The translations under genes were made by a program, and so were the position numbers. Under the pieces are notes generated by a model. That model searched no databases. It was not told the DNA's origin and saw only the letters and a list, made by a program, of their open reading frames with translations. Shown here piece by piece: positions 30,378 to 41,150 of a stretch of 64,000 nt of DNA (position 1 is the first letter of the stretch; each line of letters begins with the position of its first letter). Source of the DNA: Meira nashicola (lineage: Eukaryota; Basidiomycota; Exobasidiomycetes; Exobasidiales; Brachybasidiaceae); NCBI GenBank assembly GCA_001600355.1, contig BCJU01000001.1, forward strand, positions 5,332,013 to 5,396,012, written 5' to 3'.

Positions 30378-31281
30378 CTAGAAAATGACATCTTCATCTT
30401 TTCCTTCGTTTAACATATCTGTTCCGCCTTCTGTTCCACTAGATAGGGTAACTTGTTGATTTCCATTTTCGTTCTTTGCCGAATCTCTCTTCTTTTCTTC
30501 TTCTTCTTGTGCACGTTCTTTTTTCGATTTAACCTTTTTCAATCGGAAGAATTCTTCTCTATCCATCTCGTCTAATTCAGAGATGATGTACGAAACCGTA
30601 TTTTCCAATCGAGGAATGATGACGTATTCGATAGCATTAACACGACGCATAGTCATTCGAATCACTTCGTCCAACACAACGAAAGCAGTCTGTAATAAGA
30701 AAAAGAAAATGTCAGTAGACTATTCGATGACAAAATCATAAAACACTAATTTACTCACTTGTAAGCTTGCCAATTCGACCAATGTTTTCACTGCTTTGGT
30801 ATATGTATCGCGAGCTTTGGCGACTTGTTGACCACCACGAGATAGACCGGTCAAAGAGAACTCTATAAAGTGAAAGAAAAAGTCAGAATATGCACGATCA
30901 AATTTAACCCATCCTACACTTACCCTGAGAACCTCCTTCGGCATGGGCTTCAAAACTGGGCAACAAAACACCAGAAACGTTTTCCTCCTTTGTTGTAACG
31001 CGAAAAGTTGCATTTTTTACACTTTCTCTTACCATATAACCAACATCACCTGCTGCATAATTCACTTCAGCTAAAGAGAATGCTGCTAATTGCATTATTC
31101 TACCCATCTTTCGTTTTGCTTCATCAATCTTTGTTGTAATCGTTCTAAATCTTTTATTCAATGCATCTGCTTTTCGTTTTAAAAGTGAATGTCCAGTTTG
31201 TGCTCCTTTTAATCTACCTTTTGTTCCGTTAAGTACTTGTCTTGTAGGAAAGACACTTTCACGTTGCCCTGATGCTGACAT
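30378..31281 (-). CDS. VMA8: V-ATPase subunit D (3 exons)
   Basis: Exons are 31281-30924, 30862-30759 and 30689-30378; introns are 61 and 69 nt, GT-AG. The spliced product is 257 residues. Subunit D is the central rotor stalk of the V1 sector of the vacuolar proton pump. Seen are [31 protein letters not shown], the junction [18 protein letters not shown], and [32 protein letters not shown] followed by [12 protein letters not shown]. Ends are long helices, as in the family. ATG 31281 ([14 protein letters not shown]) is used; an ATG three codons upstream is in frame. The C-terminal acidic tail is disordered. Confidence 0.96.
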
Positions 31282-31448
31282 TTTTGTCAATCTATCAGCA
31301 CGCTTTATATGGATGATGGTGATTCACTGTAACAAATTCGGAGATTTTCAATAGAACTATGCAACTCCTGAGCGAGCAAAAACGCACAGGGCACAATCAC
31401 TCATTATATACACTATAACCCGCCTTCCAGGCTGCTTGCGTGCGTGAG

Positions 31449-31460
31449 GCGCCGCGCTGC
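31449..31460. promoter_or_regulatory. GC-rich element in VMA8 / CMC4 shared promoter
   Basis: GCGCCGCGCTGC in the 280-bp divergent region. The same 12-mer occurs at 26625-26636, and GCGCCGCGC occurs on the minus strand at 63034-63042, before POP5. Candidate promoter element. Confidence 0.4.
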
Positions 31461-31561
31461 ACGTTAGCTTAAGCTCACAGGGTTAGAATCTTCCTGCACA
31501 ATACTCCACCTCCTTTCTCTCTTCACCTCGACCATCAAGACATCATTCCCTCACGAGCACA

Positions 31562-31807
31562 ATGGTATCCGATGCACTAGATTCCGACAGTCCATGCAAT
31601 CCACACGCATGTGCCATCCAAACATGTATGCAAAAGAACTTAAATCAAGAAAAGTGTTCTCATTTGATCGATGATTTGTACCGATGTTGTGCACGATTTT
31701 ACAATCAAAAAGGTTCAAAAGCAGATACGGAAAGTTGTCCAATCTTACCCGTCGTTCGAAGAAAACTCAAAGCGATAGGAGAGCAAGATCGTTTACAAGT
31801 AGAATGA
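31562..31807 (+). CDS. CMC4: CMC4, twin CX9C mitochondrial intermembrane-space protein
   Basis: 81 residues. It has the family start (SPCNPHACAIQTC), a CX9C pair (CMQKNLNQEKC), the block LYRCCARFYNQKG and a further Cys in TESCP. Twin CX9C proteins are imported and oxidised by Mia40; Cmc4 is a soluble intermembrane-space protein of uncertain role. It matches p8MTCP1/Cmc4 along its whole length. It is divergent from VMA8 and tail-to-tail with TSC2 (81 bp). Confidence 0.93.
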   Translation: MVSDALDSDSPCNPHACAIQTCMQKNLNQEKCSHLIDDLYRCCARFYNQKGSKADTESCPILPVVRRKLKAIGEQDRLQVE

Positions 31808-31888
31808 CTGCATCTCATTCATGCAAAAAAAGATGTAGCATATTTTGTACTTTATAATTACACAATTATTCATGATGTACAATCGTCA

Positions 31889-34800
31889 TCAAAATCGTAA
31901 AATGTTATAAGCAGTTGCATCACTTGCGCTCACCACTTTAGGAGCACTTTTAAAGTATTCATCTTGTCCATTCGATTCACGAGGTGTAGTTTCATCCTCA
32001 TTGCGAATACTATTGGACGTCGTAGCATCGGTAGCTGTTTCAGCAGATGCAGCTTTTGCCGTATCGGATTCGATCTTTGTTCGAGCGCGTTCAAGGTGTT
32101 GCAATCTTGACACCCAATTTGATGTATAATTAAATGATTGCCCGCTTTGTCTATCGCCAGTAGCGACAAATATTTGACTCACCAAACTACAATGGAGAGC
32201 TAAAATTCGAACAAAGTTAGGCAACACTGCTGCAGAAACCAATTGTCCATCTCCAACTGGAGCGAAATTTGGTAAACCTTCAATGCATTGCAAGGAAACT
32301 CGATAAAAGATTGTATCAACTGCACTAACGCTACCCAATTCAGCACCACCTCGAGAATTGGGAGAAATGACGATACTGACGTAGTTGAATTGCGTTCGAA
32401 TCGTTTGAGGATCGTATTCTAGACCGGATTCGTTCCAAATAATACGCACCCAATCGTTTCCGATCAAAGCCTTCTTGCGAGCAAACATTGGATCATTGAC
32501 TTCATCGTTTGGCATTAATGTTGTTGTATGATAAACGATTTGACTAATATCATCTCCCCAAACGTATGCATATTTGCCATGTTCGTCATTGTGGGTATCC
32601 AAACCACCAGTGTAAACTGCTGTTTGACCTCGTAAGGTAATTAAATCCCCTAACCCACGTAAGAATTGAGCATATCGATTAGAACCATTACGGTTTGCCA
32701 AGATTTCTTTCTCATTTCTTTGACCTGCTCCCACATATAAAACACCAATTCGATGGAAATCCACTGTTGGCGTCAAATCAACAGCTCTAACCATTCTTTG
32801 TACCCAAGCTTCATTTGGCAAGAGAAGCGGAGGTTTATTGGATGGTGATATATCAGGGTAAGCGGACAGTTGCAAAGCCAAGAAGCCAGGATCGAAAGCG
32901 TGTTCGTTACGGGTATTTGTGGATCGTATTTTTACAGCATCGCCAGCATTAGCACCTTTCTCATTTGAAGTGCCGTTTGACGTAGTCGCTGGCATGACGG
33001 TCGCATCAGAGCCCGAAGCATCGTTGCTCTTCTCTGGCACAGTCAATCCTTGACCATCAGAGGTTGTATCTGCAAGCACACGTTTCATCGTCGCCTTTAA
33101 CTCCTCAGATTCTGGTTGCAATAATCCATGCTCACTGCCGTGACTGACGTCTGCCTCTGTAGCAGTTGTATATGCATCGATATCCTGTTTCTTAAACGTA
33201 ATCTTTGCTTGCGAATTGCGTTCATCTAAAGTGAACGAGCTCGATCTAGGTTTTCGAGATTTACCATGACGTGGTGGCCCCAAAGGACGTTCACTGCTTT
33301 GCATTTCATGCTCATGTAATTTTTCTCGTACCCAAGCTGCCAAGGAATTGTGACCAGATGTTGTTACTTCTTGTTTTGTATTGCGATTCATCATCATAGC
33401 TGCTGGTAAGTCCACATCTTCTTCATCTTCATCAGGCAGGTGAAAGATGGGAACATTTTCCAATTTGCACAATAAACCCATCGTACCAGAAGGTCTTCTT
33501 ACCAAAATTTCAGCCCATCCATTCTTGTCCAAAGTAGAGATAGAAAGCAAACCTTTTCCGTACAAAAAGTGTTTGATGTTCGTATTACTTGCTGCGCCTG
33601 GCCCAGAAGTCAAAGCGGATCCACTATTGTGCACGCCTTGTCCTTTCGCTTTGACGATATGGTTGAGGAATGACTGCTGGGGTCTTGGTTCAGCATTGCT
33701 ATGCGTGTATCGTGCTAAGAAATCAAAACAAACTTCTGTTTGATCGGCCACTCTTGTCCTTCCTTCGTTTGCAAGCAATAAACCTTTTCGAATACTTTCT
33801 ACATATTTGATACGATCAGGCAATTTGACAATTAAGAACCATAACGAGATATTGTAGTAGGCCAACATGATCACATATTGCGACAACGTAAAGGCGGTCG
33901 CACTTGATCGAGCATCCTCTTCGGCACTACGTTGATTGTGATATTGAATGTATTGCAAAGCGATTCCAAAGATGCGCCTGTAATCGGTCTCGGTAAAGTT
34001 AGCATAAAGACTTGGCAAGCTACCGATAGCGGCAATCATTTCCAAGATGTGAACACTCATTGTACTTGACGACATCACTGTTGTCATCTTGACCAACATT
34101 TTTGGTAGATGACGATTGATACTCTTTTGCAGTTCATAGCAGGCAACGGTCAAAGCGCGAATGCAAGGCTGAGCAGTGTTTGAAGATTTGTTGAGACCTG
34201 CCATGAAAGCTTCCACAAGCTCATCTTGTTGTGATCTACTGAAAAGAGCGCGGTAACTGATCAAAGTTGCCAAAGTACCATATGCTACTGCATATACATC
34301 TGACTTTTTGACGTCATCAGGTAAGGTGACTTGATTGATGAATTTTTGATCCAAGATTTGACTTGTCAGTATTTGCCGCAATGCCAACACCTGCTTCTGT
34401 GCCTTTGGACCACATACTAAATGTTTATTGGCCAATTGATGGGGAAGATGACTTAAAAGGTAAGAGACAAGATCCCATTCTTTGTCTTGCGTCAATAAAA
34501 TGATGCATGTTGCCAAATATTCCGAAATTGGCATTGGAATTGGAGCTGCGCCTCCTTCTTCCATCGAAGCATAACGATGATGATGGTGATGATGTGCGTC
34601 TCTGTCAGATTCAGGATGCATATATGTGAATACCACATCACTTCGCCATCCGATCGGGGGTACGTCGAACAAGATTTGCTCAGGCATTCTCCACAATGGC
34701 TCCGAATTTTTCTTGCTGATAGGTGCTGTTGAGGTTGATCCTGATGCCACTGAATTCGCCACTCCTACCACGGGATTACGAGTACGACTCGGACTACGTA

Positions 34801-37800
34801 GACGAAATGCACCGCTTGCATTCTCGTTGGCGTATCCTGCTGTTTGTTCTCGCCTTCCTCGTTCACGCTCACGAGAAACTTCTCTTATACGTGAAGCCGA
34901 GCGTTCAGCAGCAGATCGACTTCTATTAGGATCACGCCCACCATCACGAGTAGAAACTGTATCACGACGAGTAGTCGAACGGGTCCTATCGGATCCATTT
35001 GCTTCTACTGTTATTGATGTTGGTTCCATTTCCGCTTCAGTCGGTGCAGCTAGCGGCCCACGTCGGAGAGTATTGGCAGCAGGCGCAATCAGGTCCTGTA
35101 GATCTCCCACGACATAAATTCGATGTTCTCTATCTGTCCGTAGACGTACGAGCCATTGGAGAATTGCCAGTCGCACTGGAGTTGATGCTATAGATGTGCT
35201 AGAAGATGTGGTTGTTGCACTTGCCTCCCCAGTACCGGTTGTATTAGGTGTAGAAGTGGCGGGTTTGATGAGATCAAGCAAAATACGAAAAATGGCAAGT
35301 GAAGCCGTCCGAGCACGCTTCTCCCATGTCAATCTTTGTACTTTTTCACTTTGTTTCTTTGCCCTCGAAGATGTAGGCAACAAGACCCATGGTGAAGAAA
35401 AAGCAAGTCGTTGGAAGATTGCGATCAAATCTAAAGAAGATTGTACAGCCTTTGACTTCTTGATATTGATTGATGCATCCGCTGCAGCCCCCGGTTTTTG
35501 GTTCGTGGTTGGTGGTACTTCGAACACATTACTTGCGCTACTATTACGCGAGTGAGTTCGAGAAGTCGGCTTATGTTCATGCGATCCCGGTGGATCAACG
35601 AATGAGACATGTTGATTGGCTGTTGAATCCTTTGCAGCTTGATCATTCGAAGCGGCATATCGTGCCAATTTACCATGTAATTCGATTATTTCATTGAAGA
35701 TTGCATTCCCACTTGATTCTTCGTCATTTCCGCTTGAACCAATGTTCTCTGTACTACCGCTTATACTTGTATTCTCTTCATCATACTGTGAAGCAGCAGC
35801 ACCAGTCGTACTAATGGCAGTCACAGCTGCATCTATCAGAGCATGTCTCATAGTCGCTTCGACGAACGGATCACTTTCAGAAGCCAAAGCTGATTGTGCC
35901 AAAGGTAAAATGACACCGAGCAATAGTGCAGATCGATGCTTTGGAAGATCTTGCACAGTTTCGTAGACATGTTCAAATAGAAACTTGACCAGCGTTGTAC
36001 GTGCTAAATTTCCGCCTATCTCTGTTGATGTACGAGAAAATCGCGATCCGTTCATCTTTATATTTTTTAGTAATTCATGTCGATGGAAAAGTGCGTTGAG
36101 AAGAGAGCGTACGTTCGGTATCCAGTCCGTTGTACATGGTAAACACAGATGCCTTGCTTTATAATACTCTACCAGATCTACAATAATCTCGTCCGATAAA
36201 AATGGCGCCAGAGAAAGTAACAAGGAAGCCAGCTTTGGTGTCCATGGTAATTCGTTCCCGCTCTCTTTACCTTCTTCAACTGCTCTCAGATCGGACAACC
36301 TCAAACGGCTAACAAGATTGAGCATCGCTTCAATCACAGCAGGAGTGGAAGCTTCGATCTGATCTGTATGCGATAGAGAAGCATGCCTTCCGAGTTTCTT
36401 ATGAAAGTCGTGTAAATGACGTTTTGCAATTCCGGGTAAATCCAATAATAAATCCCAGTCATCTTGCGTCAATCGACTGCCTAGAATATGACGACCTTCC
36501 TTGAGCGGAAGCATTTCCGAAACGAGATTCAAAACTTGTATATCTAGAACGTCAGCATGACGGCGAAGTGCTCCAGAAAGGGCAGGTATGAGGAGAGGAA
36601 CGGTTATGTATGGAGCAAGGGCATCTTCTTTCGACGAAGAATTAGATTTTGCGTTCGAATTGAGTGTCTGTGTAGCACTTGAACCTCTTTGTTCGTCGGA
36701 TTGTGCAACCAACAACAAAGCTCCGCGTAAATATTCTACTGCACCACATAACAATGTAATCTGATGATCATGCTCTTTTGGATCTTCCATCAATATTTGT
36801 CTTGCGCATCGAATCGAAGCATTGGCGCAATGGCTTCGTAAAAGATTGGCTAGCACACCGTTTGCCAATTCTGACCAATCTGACTCTTTATTTGGCGCTA
36901 CGATATGATGACCCAAAATGCAACAAATGGTACTCGTTACACCATTCACACTCCGAGGAGGCATGAAGCCGAATCGCAAAGTGGAGTCGATAAGCTTGAT
37001 CACTGCGCGTACATCTGTTTCTTGCAGAATCGGTCGAGTATCTTCGCTTTTGAGATCGGGCCTCAATTCGGATTTGGCAAGCACCGCGGCAGCAGCAGCA
37101 CCTACCGATGAAACGGGAGGTACAGTAGCCAGAGCTATGGGAGCAACGGTCGTCCCAGTTGTTGTCGTCGTATTCACTGTCGGTCCCATCCTTGGAGTCA
37201 TTCCTCCGAGGGGTGTGGCATTCGGAGTGGGTGTATCGGATTGGTTCAAAGTATCTAGTCCATAATAATCATATCCTTCTGTCAATGGACGACGTTCTTT
37301 AGATTTGGAACGACTTTTATGTGCTTCACGCCGCTCTTGTTGCTCGCCTCGACTTTTGGATGTCGCTCTCTGAGTTGTATAGGTAATTGAAGTAGAGTTG
37401 TGCATCATATCAGCAACATGCGTCAACACATCTTCCACGCTACCTAGATCAAGCTTTGAGAAGGAGAATTTGATGATAGATGTGATCATGTGCAAGGATG
37501 ACAACACAGTCCATTCTCTCAGAGTGAGTTGCTCCAGAATTATGGTTTGCTCTTCCTGTTGCTCTGGCGTGATATTGTTGGCTGTTCCTTCAACAATCTC
37601 CCTTGAGCTTACCCTTCTTAGTACTTGCAATTCTTCCCAAGTCGTTAAAAGACCATCTCCAAGGAATTCAAGCAAGCCTGGAAAACTTGCCACATCTCTT
37701 CCTTCATACGAAAGTACTTCCAAAGCTCTCAATTGCATCGGAAGTGCAGGTAATCGGGTTTCGTAATTATTCTCCTTACTCGGGAGAGAGTTCCCGCGCG

Positions 37801-38731
37801 TATGATCGGAAAGGTGACAAACGAGCGCATACAAAGCCGCTCGATCTATATTAGCTAAAGGAGGGTCAGCATCCAGTGCTTTTGATGATTGTGAGCCAGG
37901 AGCACCACTTCTCGTTTCCCTTGCTGCCTTTGTTGCCCGATTTGCACGCAAATCCGATAAGTGAACACTTGCCGTTACCAATTCACAGATTGACAAACAG
38001 AAAGTGAGTGGTAGTAGGCCAGCCTTTGCCTGCGTCAAGAGTAAGAGGCATGTTCTAAATACTTCAGCTTGTGGAGGACCAGGTTGAATCATTTGATGGG
38101 TATTCCAATCGATATCCTCTGCATCATTCGCTGCTTCCTCAGCTTCGGTTACTGTTTTTATCGCCGCATATAATGTTTGTGTTGCACTTAAAGCATACTG
38201 AAAAGCCAATTCTCGTTCTTGTGCACTTTGCGAAGAACTCGTTCCGTTCTTGTTTGGAATCAAATTTCGTAAATCCTTCAACAGACTTTTGTAATCATCT
38301 AAAGAGAGCGAAGCTGCAGCTTTTCCCTGTTGTGGAGTAATTCCAGAAATGGTAAAATTTGCGTCATTGGCAGCGGTAGAAAATTTAGTAATTAATTGAT
38401 CTGAATCTATCGGACTCAAAATTTGTGTTCCTGCAATTCCATTTTGATCGATAGCTCTTGCCATAGGTGAGGCAGTCGCTGAAGAAACAAAAGGAGCAGC
38501 CGTTACTGAAGCACGAGGTCGAAAAGTTCGTAGAATTTGTTGGCTTAATGAAGGTTTTCCAGGTGTAAGGGATGGTGTTGAATTATTTGTTGATGATGTA
38601 CTACCAGAATTACTTCCAACGACATTTGTTCCACCGCTTCCTGAACCTCCTCCTCCTATGCCATTATTATTATTATTATTATTACTTCCCCCTCCTCCGA
38701 GCGTCGGCTGAAGAGCCGGAGAACGATCCAT
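31889..38731 (-). CDS. TSC2: TSC2/tuberin, Rheb GTPase-activating protein
   Basis: 2280 residues in a single 6.8 kb exon. With TSC1 (hamartin), tuberin switches off Rheb and so TORC1. The Rap/Ran-GAP domain covers about 1990-2195: FHRIGVLYVGAGQRNE, RYAQFLRGLGDLI, YVWGDDISQIVYHTTTLMP and KKALIGNDWVRIIWNESG. IGND contains N2092, at the place of the catalytic asparagine thumb. The N-terminal two-thirds are helical repeats with tuberin-like stretches. The first 70 residues are Gly/Asn/Ser-rich with an Asn run. Low-complexity inserts lie near 500-560 and 1240-1340, and a His run near 1390. TSC1 is not in this window. Confidence 0.92.
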   Translation of the reverse strand: MDRSPALQPTLGGGGSNNNNNNNGIGGGGSGSGGTNVVGSNSGSTSSTNNSTPSLTPGKPSLSQQILRTFRPRASVTAAPFVSSATASPMARAIDQNGIAGTQILSPIDSDQLITKFSTAANDANFTISGITPQQGKAAASLSLDDYKSLLKDLRNLIPNKNGTSSSQSAQERELAFQYALSATQTLYAAIKTVTEAEEAANDAEDIDWNTHQMIQPGPPQAEVFRTCLLLLTQAKAGLLPLTFCLSICELVTASVHLSDLRANRATKAARETRSGAPGSQSSKALDADPPLANIDRAALYALVCHLSDHTRGNSLPSKENNYETRLPALPMQLRALEVLSYEGRDVASFPGLLEFLGDGLLTTWEELQVLRRVSSREIVEGTANNITPEQQEEQTIILEQLTLREWTVLSSLHMITSIIKFSFSKLDLGSVEDVLTHVADMMHNSTSITYTTQRATSKSRGEQQERREAHKSRSKSKERRPLTEGYDYYGLDTLNQSDTPTPNATPLGGMTPRMGPTVNTTTTTGTTVAPIALATVPPVSSVGAAAAAVLAKSELRPDLKSEDTRPILQETDVRAVIKLIDSTLRFGFMPPRSVNGVTSTICCILGHHIVAPNKESDWSELANGVLANLLRSHCANASIRCARQILMEDPKEHDHQITLLCGAVEYLRGALLLVAQSDEQRGSSATQTLNSNAKSNSSSKEDALAPYITVPLLIPALSGALRRHADVLDIQVLNLVSEMLPLKEGRHILGSRLTQDDWDLLLDLPGIAKRHLHDFHKKLGRHASLSHTDQIEASTPAVIEAMLNLVSRLRLSDLRAVEEGKESGNELPWTPKLASLLLSLAPFLSDEIIVDLVEYYKARHLCLPCTTDWIPNVRSLLNALFHRHELLKNIKMNGSRFSRTSTEIGGNLARTTLVKFLFEHVYETVQDLPKHRSALLLGVILPLAQSALASESDPFVEATMRHALIDAAVTAISTTGAAASQYDEENTSISGSTENIGSSGNDEESSGNAIFNEIIELHGKLARYAASNDQAAKDSTANQHVSFVDPPGSHEHKPTSRTHSRNSSASNVFEVPPTTNQKPGAAADASINIKKSKAVQSSLDLIAIFQRLAFSSPWVLLPTSSRAKKQSEKVQRLTWEKRARTASLAIFRILLDLIKPATSTPNTTGTGEASATTTSSSTSIASTPVRLAILQWLVRLRTDREHRIYVVGDLQDLIAPAANTLRRGPLAAPTEAEMEPTSITVEANGSDRTRSTTRRDTVSTRDGGRDPNRSRSAAERSASRIREVSRERERGRREQTAGYANENASGAFRLRSPSRTRNPVVGVANSVASGSTSTAPISKKNSEPLWRMPEQILFDVPPIGWRSDVVFTYMHPESDRDAHHHHHHRYASMEEGGAAPIPMPISEYLATCIILLTQDKEWDLVSYLLSHLPHQLANKHLVCGPKAQKQVLALRQILTSQILDQKFINQVTLPDDVKKSDVYAVAYGTLATLISYRALFSRSQQDELVEAFMAGLNKSSNTAQPCIRALTVACYELQKSINRHLPKMLVKMTTVMSSSTMSVHILEMIAAIGSLPSLYANFTETDYRRIFGIALQYIQYHNQRSAEEDARSSATAFTLSQYVIMLAYYNISLWFLIVKLPDRIKYVESIRKGLLLANEGRTRVADQTEVCFDFLARYTHSNAEPRPQQSFLNHIVKAKGQGVHNSGSALTSGPGAASNTNIKHFLYGKGLLSISTLDKNGWAEILVRRPSGTMGLLCKLENVPIFHLPDEDEEDVDLPAAMMMNRNTKQEVTTSGHNSLAAWVREKLHEHEMQSSERPLGPPRHGKSRKPRSSSFTLDERNSQAKITFKKQDIDAYTTATEADVSHGSEHGLLQPESEELKATMKRVLADTTSDGQGLTVPEKSNDASGSDATVMPATTSNGTSNEKGANAGDAVKIRSTNTRNEHAFDPGFLALQLSAYPDISPSNKPPLLLPNEAWVQRMVRAVDLTPTVDFHRIGVLYVGAGQRNEKEILANRNGSNRYAQFLRGLGDLITLRGQTAVYTGGLDTHNDEHGKYAYVWGDDISQIVYHTTTLMPNDEVNDPMFARKKALIGNDWVRIIWNESGLEYDPQTIRTQFNYVSIVISPNSRGGAELGSVSAVDTIFYRVSLQCIEGLPNFAPVGDGQLVSAAVLPNFVRILALHCSLVSQIFVATGDRQSGQSFNYTSNWVSRLQHLERARTKIESDTAKAASAETATDATTSNSIRNEDETTPRESNGQDEYFKSAPKVVSASDATAYNILRF

Positions 38732-39317
38732 GCTGATATATTTTCTCCTCAGAACCCGCCTTCATCAATTTGATCAATTGATCACTCGTTTTTGAATATC
38801 AAAAATACGAGCAAGAGGTTGGATCTGTCAGAATGGATGAGGTCGGGAAGATCATTTATCACTTTTCATTCATCTAGAAACTAGGACTAAACTTTCCAGT
38901 CATGCTCAGCGCTTTAAAACACGCGTAATGTAGGAAAAATAAGGACATGCATAAGCCCACAAAAGTCAAGATAAGCCCAAGAATTCCACTACCGCTTTCA
39001 TGGTTTGTGGAGCAAAACAGGCGTATCGCGATGCGCACCGTACGCAATGCAATCCTTAATGACACACTGAATGCACTCACACGCTGAATATTCAAAATGA
39101 TGTTTGTATTGCTAAATTATAATAAAAGTACAGTAATAAATGCTAATGATAAAGGAAGAAAAAGAGAATCTATGGGTCTATGAGCTCTATGATTGCCACA
39201 CGCTCACCACTAATCATAGCCGCTAGGAAGAAGAGGAGGTGGTTTGCATCCAAGGATACTCCTACTTCAATGCATCACAATTGAAAGAAAATCAAATCAA
39301 ATCAAATCGTGAGCCTC
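38732..39317. other. TSC2 upstream region
   Basis: 586 bp between the TSC2 start and the F-box gene stop. It contains ACGCGT at 38921. A 73-codon ORF (38874-39095, minus) has a hydrophobic stretch but no other support and is not called. Confidence 0.5.
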
Positions 39318-41144
39318 CTAGCGGCACCATTCCCATAGAGCGACAGATGTTTGAGCAGGTAGATCAGCTTGACGCACGGCATTACGACCATAAGAATCAC
39401 CACCTTGCCATTCTTTGGTTGAACGAGGCTGAGAACCGATGCGAACCAATCTAGCAGAGAAATGACAGCGCGGAACGGAATGATGACTTGAAATAGCAAC
39501 CTTGGATGCGTATCCTTTCGATGAAGTTGATCTTGTCATAGACTCTGAATCGAAAGAGTCGTCTTCGCTCAACATGCTTACATCTCCAGTCATATGTTCC
39601 TCCTTTTCTGCTTTCATTTCTTCCTCTTTACTATCGGCTAAGCTTTGATGTTGGACAGATGCATATCCACTCGCATTTACTGATGGAAGAGGAGCAAGAC
39701 TTTCTTTTGGTGTACCAAAATGAACCGGTCGAAGAATCCTTGTACCGCTACTGCTCGAAGAACCACGTCTTGAGTGAGAATTTGAGGGTGGTGTTGATGC
39801 AATAGCAGCATAAGAAGCAGACCTGTCAAGCTTCCATGCAGGCGTATTGGACGTCGAGGGCGTACAAGTTCCTGAAGAGCAAACGCTACCTGTAGAAGGA
39901 GTACTTGCTCTTGTCGAATTATTGGTAGAATTGACCGCTACCAATCTTTGATGAAGACGTAAAACGGGAACTTCTAGCGAAGATGAAGAGCTCGAAGCAT
40001 CAACAGGCATAAGCGCTCTATTTGGGCTGCGTAGATAGGGTGTCGAGCATTGCGATGAACGATTGCTTTGCAAATTCGAACGTCTCTTCTTTGCTTCTTT
40101 CCTTGCTTTTCGTGCTGATTCCACTTCTGCTTCCAATCGACGCAAAAGGTGATTTGCGCGAGCAGATCGTCTGACAAAGAATTCAGTTCCTAATGAAAGT
40201 GAAAGAGCAGCATATTCATGTCCACGATCACTCCATTCTAGAGGAGCCGATGGGTCGAAAGAAGTCTCTGTTGCATCAATATCATCATCTTCTACTTCAC
40301 CTGCATCATCTGCACGAGTGATTGCTCGGCGTACACGTCTGGCTAGAGGTGTAGATCGTAGATTGACTGATTGAGATGAAATAGCGGAATCTTCAATCCG
40401 CTTTGTATCGAACGAAGAGCAGTAGAAGCGGCTCAACCAACCATTCTCCGGATCTGCATCGCCCCACTCTTCTCTGTCATCTTGACCATCACCAGGGAAA
40501 CGCCAAATGATACCAAAGTCCAAATCGAGCCTACTTGTCTCTTTTTCAAACAAGGCATGTAATTCCTCGTTTGGAGTATGGAATTGCAATGTGGTAGATG
40601 CTTTGTCGTAGCGCCTGAATTGCATAGGAATGGTGTGCACGATTGGTGCGCCATGATTAAACGTTTGATCTTGTCCAGATAGTGCAGGTTCCATTTCATC
40701 TTCCAAAGAGCCATATCGGGCAGCTACATTGATTGCGAAAGCATGACGTGCTTGTTCAACAAGCTGCTCTTCATCCAAACCTTGCTCCTGAGCACGTTGA
40801 CGAATGCGAGAATGTACGTCATTCCAATTGCCCCCAGGTGCATCTACTCCACGACCACCTGCACGACCGCCACGCCAAGCTGCGCCCATCTTTGGCTTAC
40901 GCACAACACGAAGTCCTACTCTCCAACGACCCGTTTCAAATTCGGCTGCCATTAAACGATCTTCAACGCATTGTTTCCAACTGCGTGATAAGGCACGAAC
41001 AGATGTATACAGTGTATGTGGATCGACTTCCAAGAAAATTTGCGAAAGGATTTCTGGAGGTAATAAAGTGGAAGTGGAGCTAGTTTCTTGAGAAGAGACA
41101 GAATTTGCCATGCTGGCCAAAATGGCCGATCTTGCAACACTCAT
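39318..41144 (-). CDS. F-box protein of unknown target
   Basis: 608 residues, no intron. An F-box covers about 27-65 (LLPPEILSQIFLEVDPHTLYTSVRALSRSWKQCVED), the segment that binds Skp1 in SCF ubiquitin ligases. Downstream are GRWRVGLRVVRKPKMGAAWRGG and a block around 240-330 with EWSDRGHEYAALSLSLG, which may be the substrate-recognition part. I do not recognise it as a known repeat. A basic helix (about 335-355) and long Ser/Thr stretches follow. ATG 41144 and 41111 are both possible. Only 6 bp separate the first from the TFB5 stop codon upstream. Confidence 0.8.
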   Translation of the reverse strand: MSVARSAILASMANSVSSQETSSTSTLLPPEILSQIFLEVDPHTLYTSVRALSRSWKQCVEDRLMAAEFETGRWRVGLRVVRKPKMGAAWRGGRAGGRGVDAPGGNWNDVHSRIRQRAQEQGLDEEQLVEQARHAFAINVAARYGSLEDEMEPALSGQDQTFNHGAPIVHTIPMQFRRYDKASTTLQFHTPNEELHALFEKETSRLDLDFGIIWRFPGDGQDDREEWGDADPENGWLSRFYCSSFDTKRIEDSAISSQSVNLRSTPLARRVRRAITRADDAGEVEDDDIDATETSFDPSAPLEWSDRGHEYAALSLSLGTEFFVRRSARANHLLRRLEAEVESARKARKEAKKRRSNLQSNRSSQCSTPYLRSPNRALMPVDASSSSSSLEVPVLRLHQRLVAVNSTNNSTRASTPSTGSVCSSGTCTPSTSNTPAWKLDRSASYAAIASTPPSNSHSRRGSSSSSGTRILRPVHFGTPKESLAPLPSVNASGYASVQHQSLADSKEEEMKAEKEEHMTGDVSMLSEDDSFDSESMTRSTSSKGYASKVAISSHHSVPRCHFSARLVRIGSQPRSTKEWQGGDSYGRNAVRQADLPAQTSVALWEWCR

Positions 41145-41150
41145 TTTTGT

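Noticed and set aside
34626..35117. 163-codon plus-strand ORF inside TSC2, and similar antisense ORFs elsewhere in that gene.
   Set aside because: Arg/Ser-rich complements of coding sequence, no start context or family features.
38874..39095. 73-codon minus-strand ORF with a hydrophobic stretch upstream of TSC2.
   Set aside because: One hydrophobic stretch in AT-rich DNA is common by chance; no homologue recognised.
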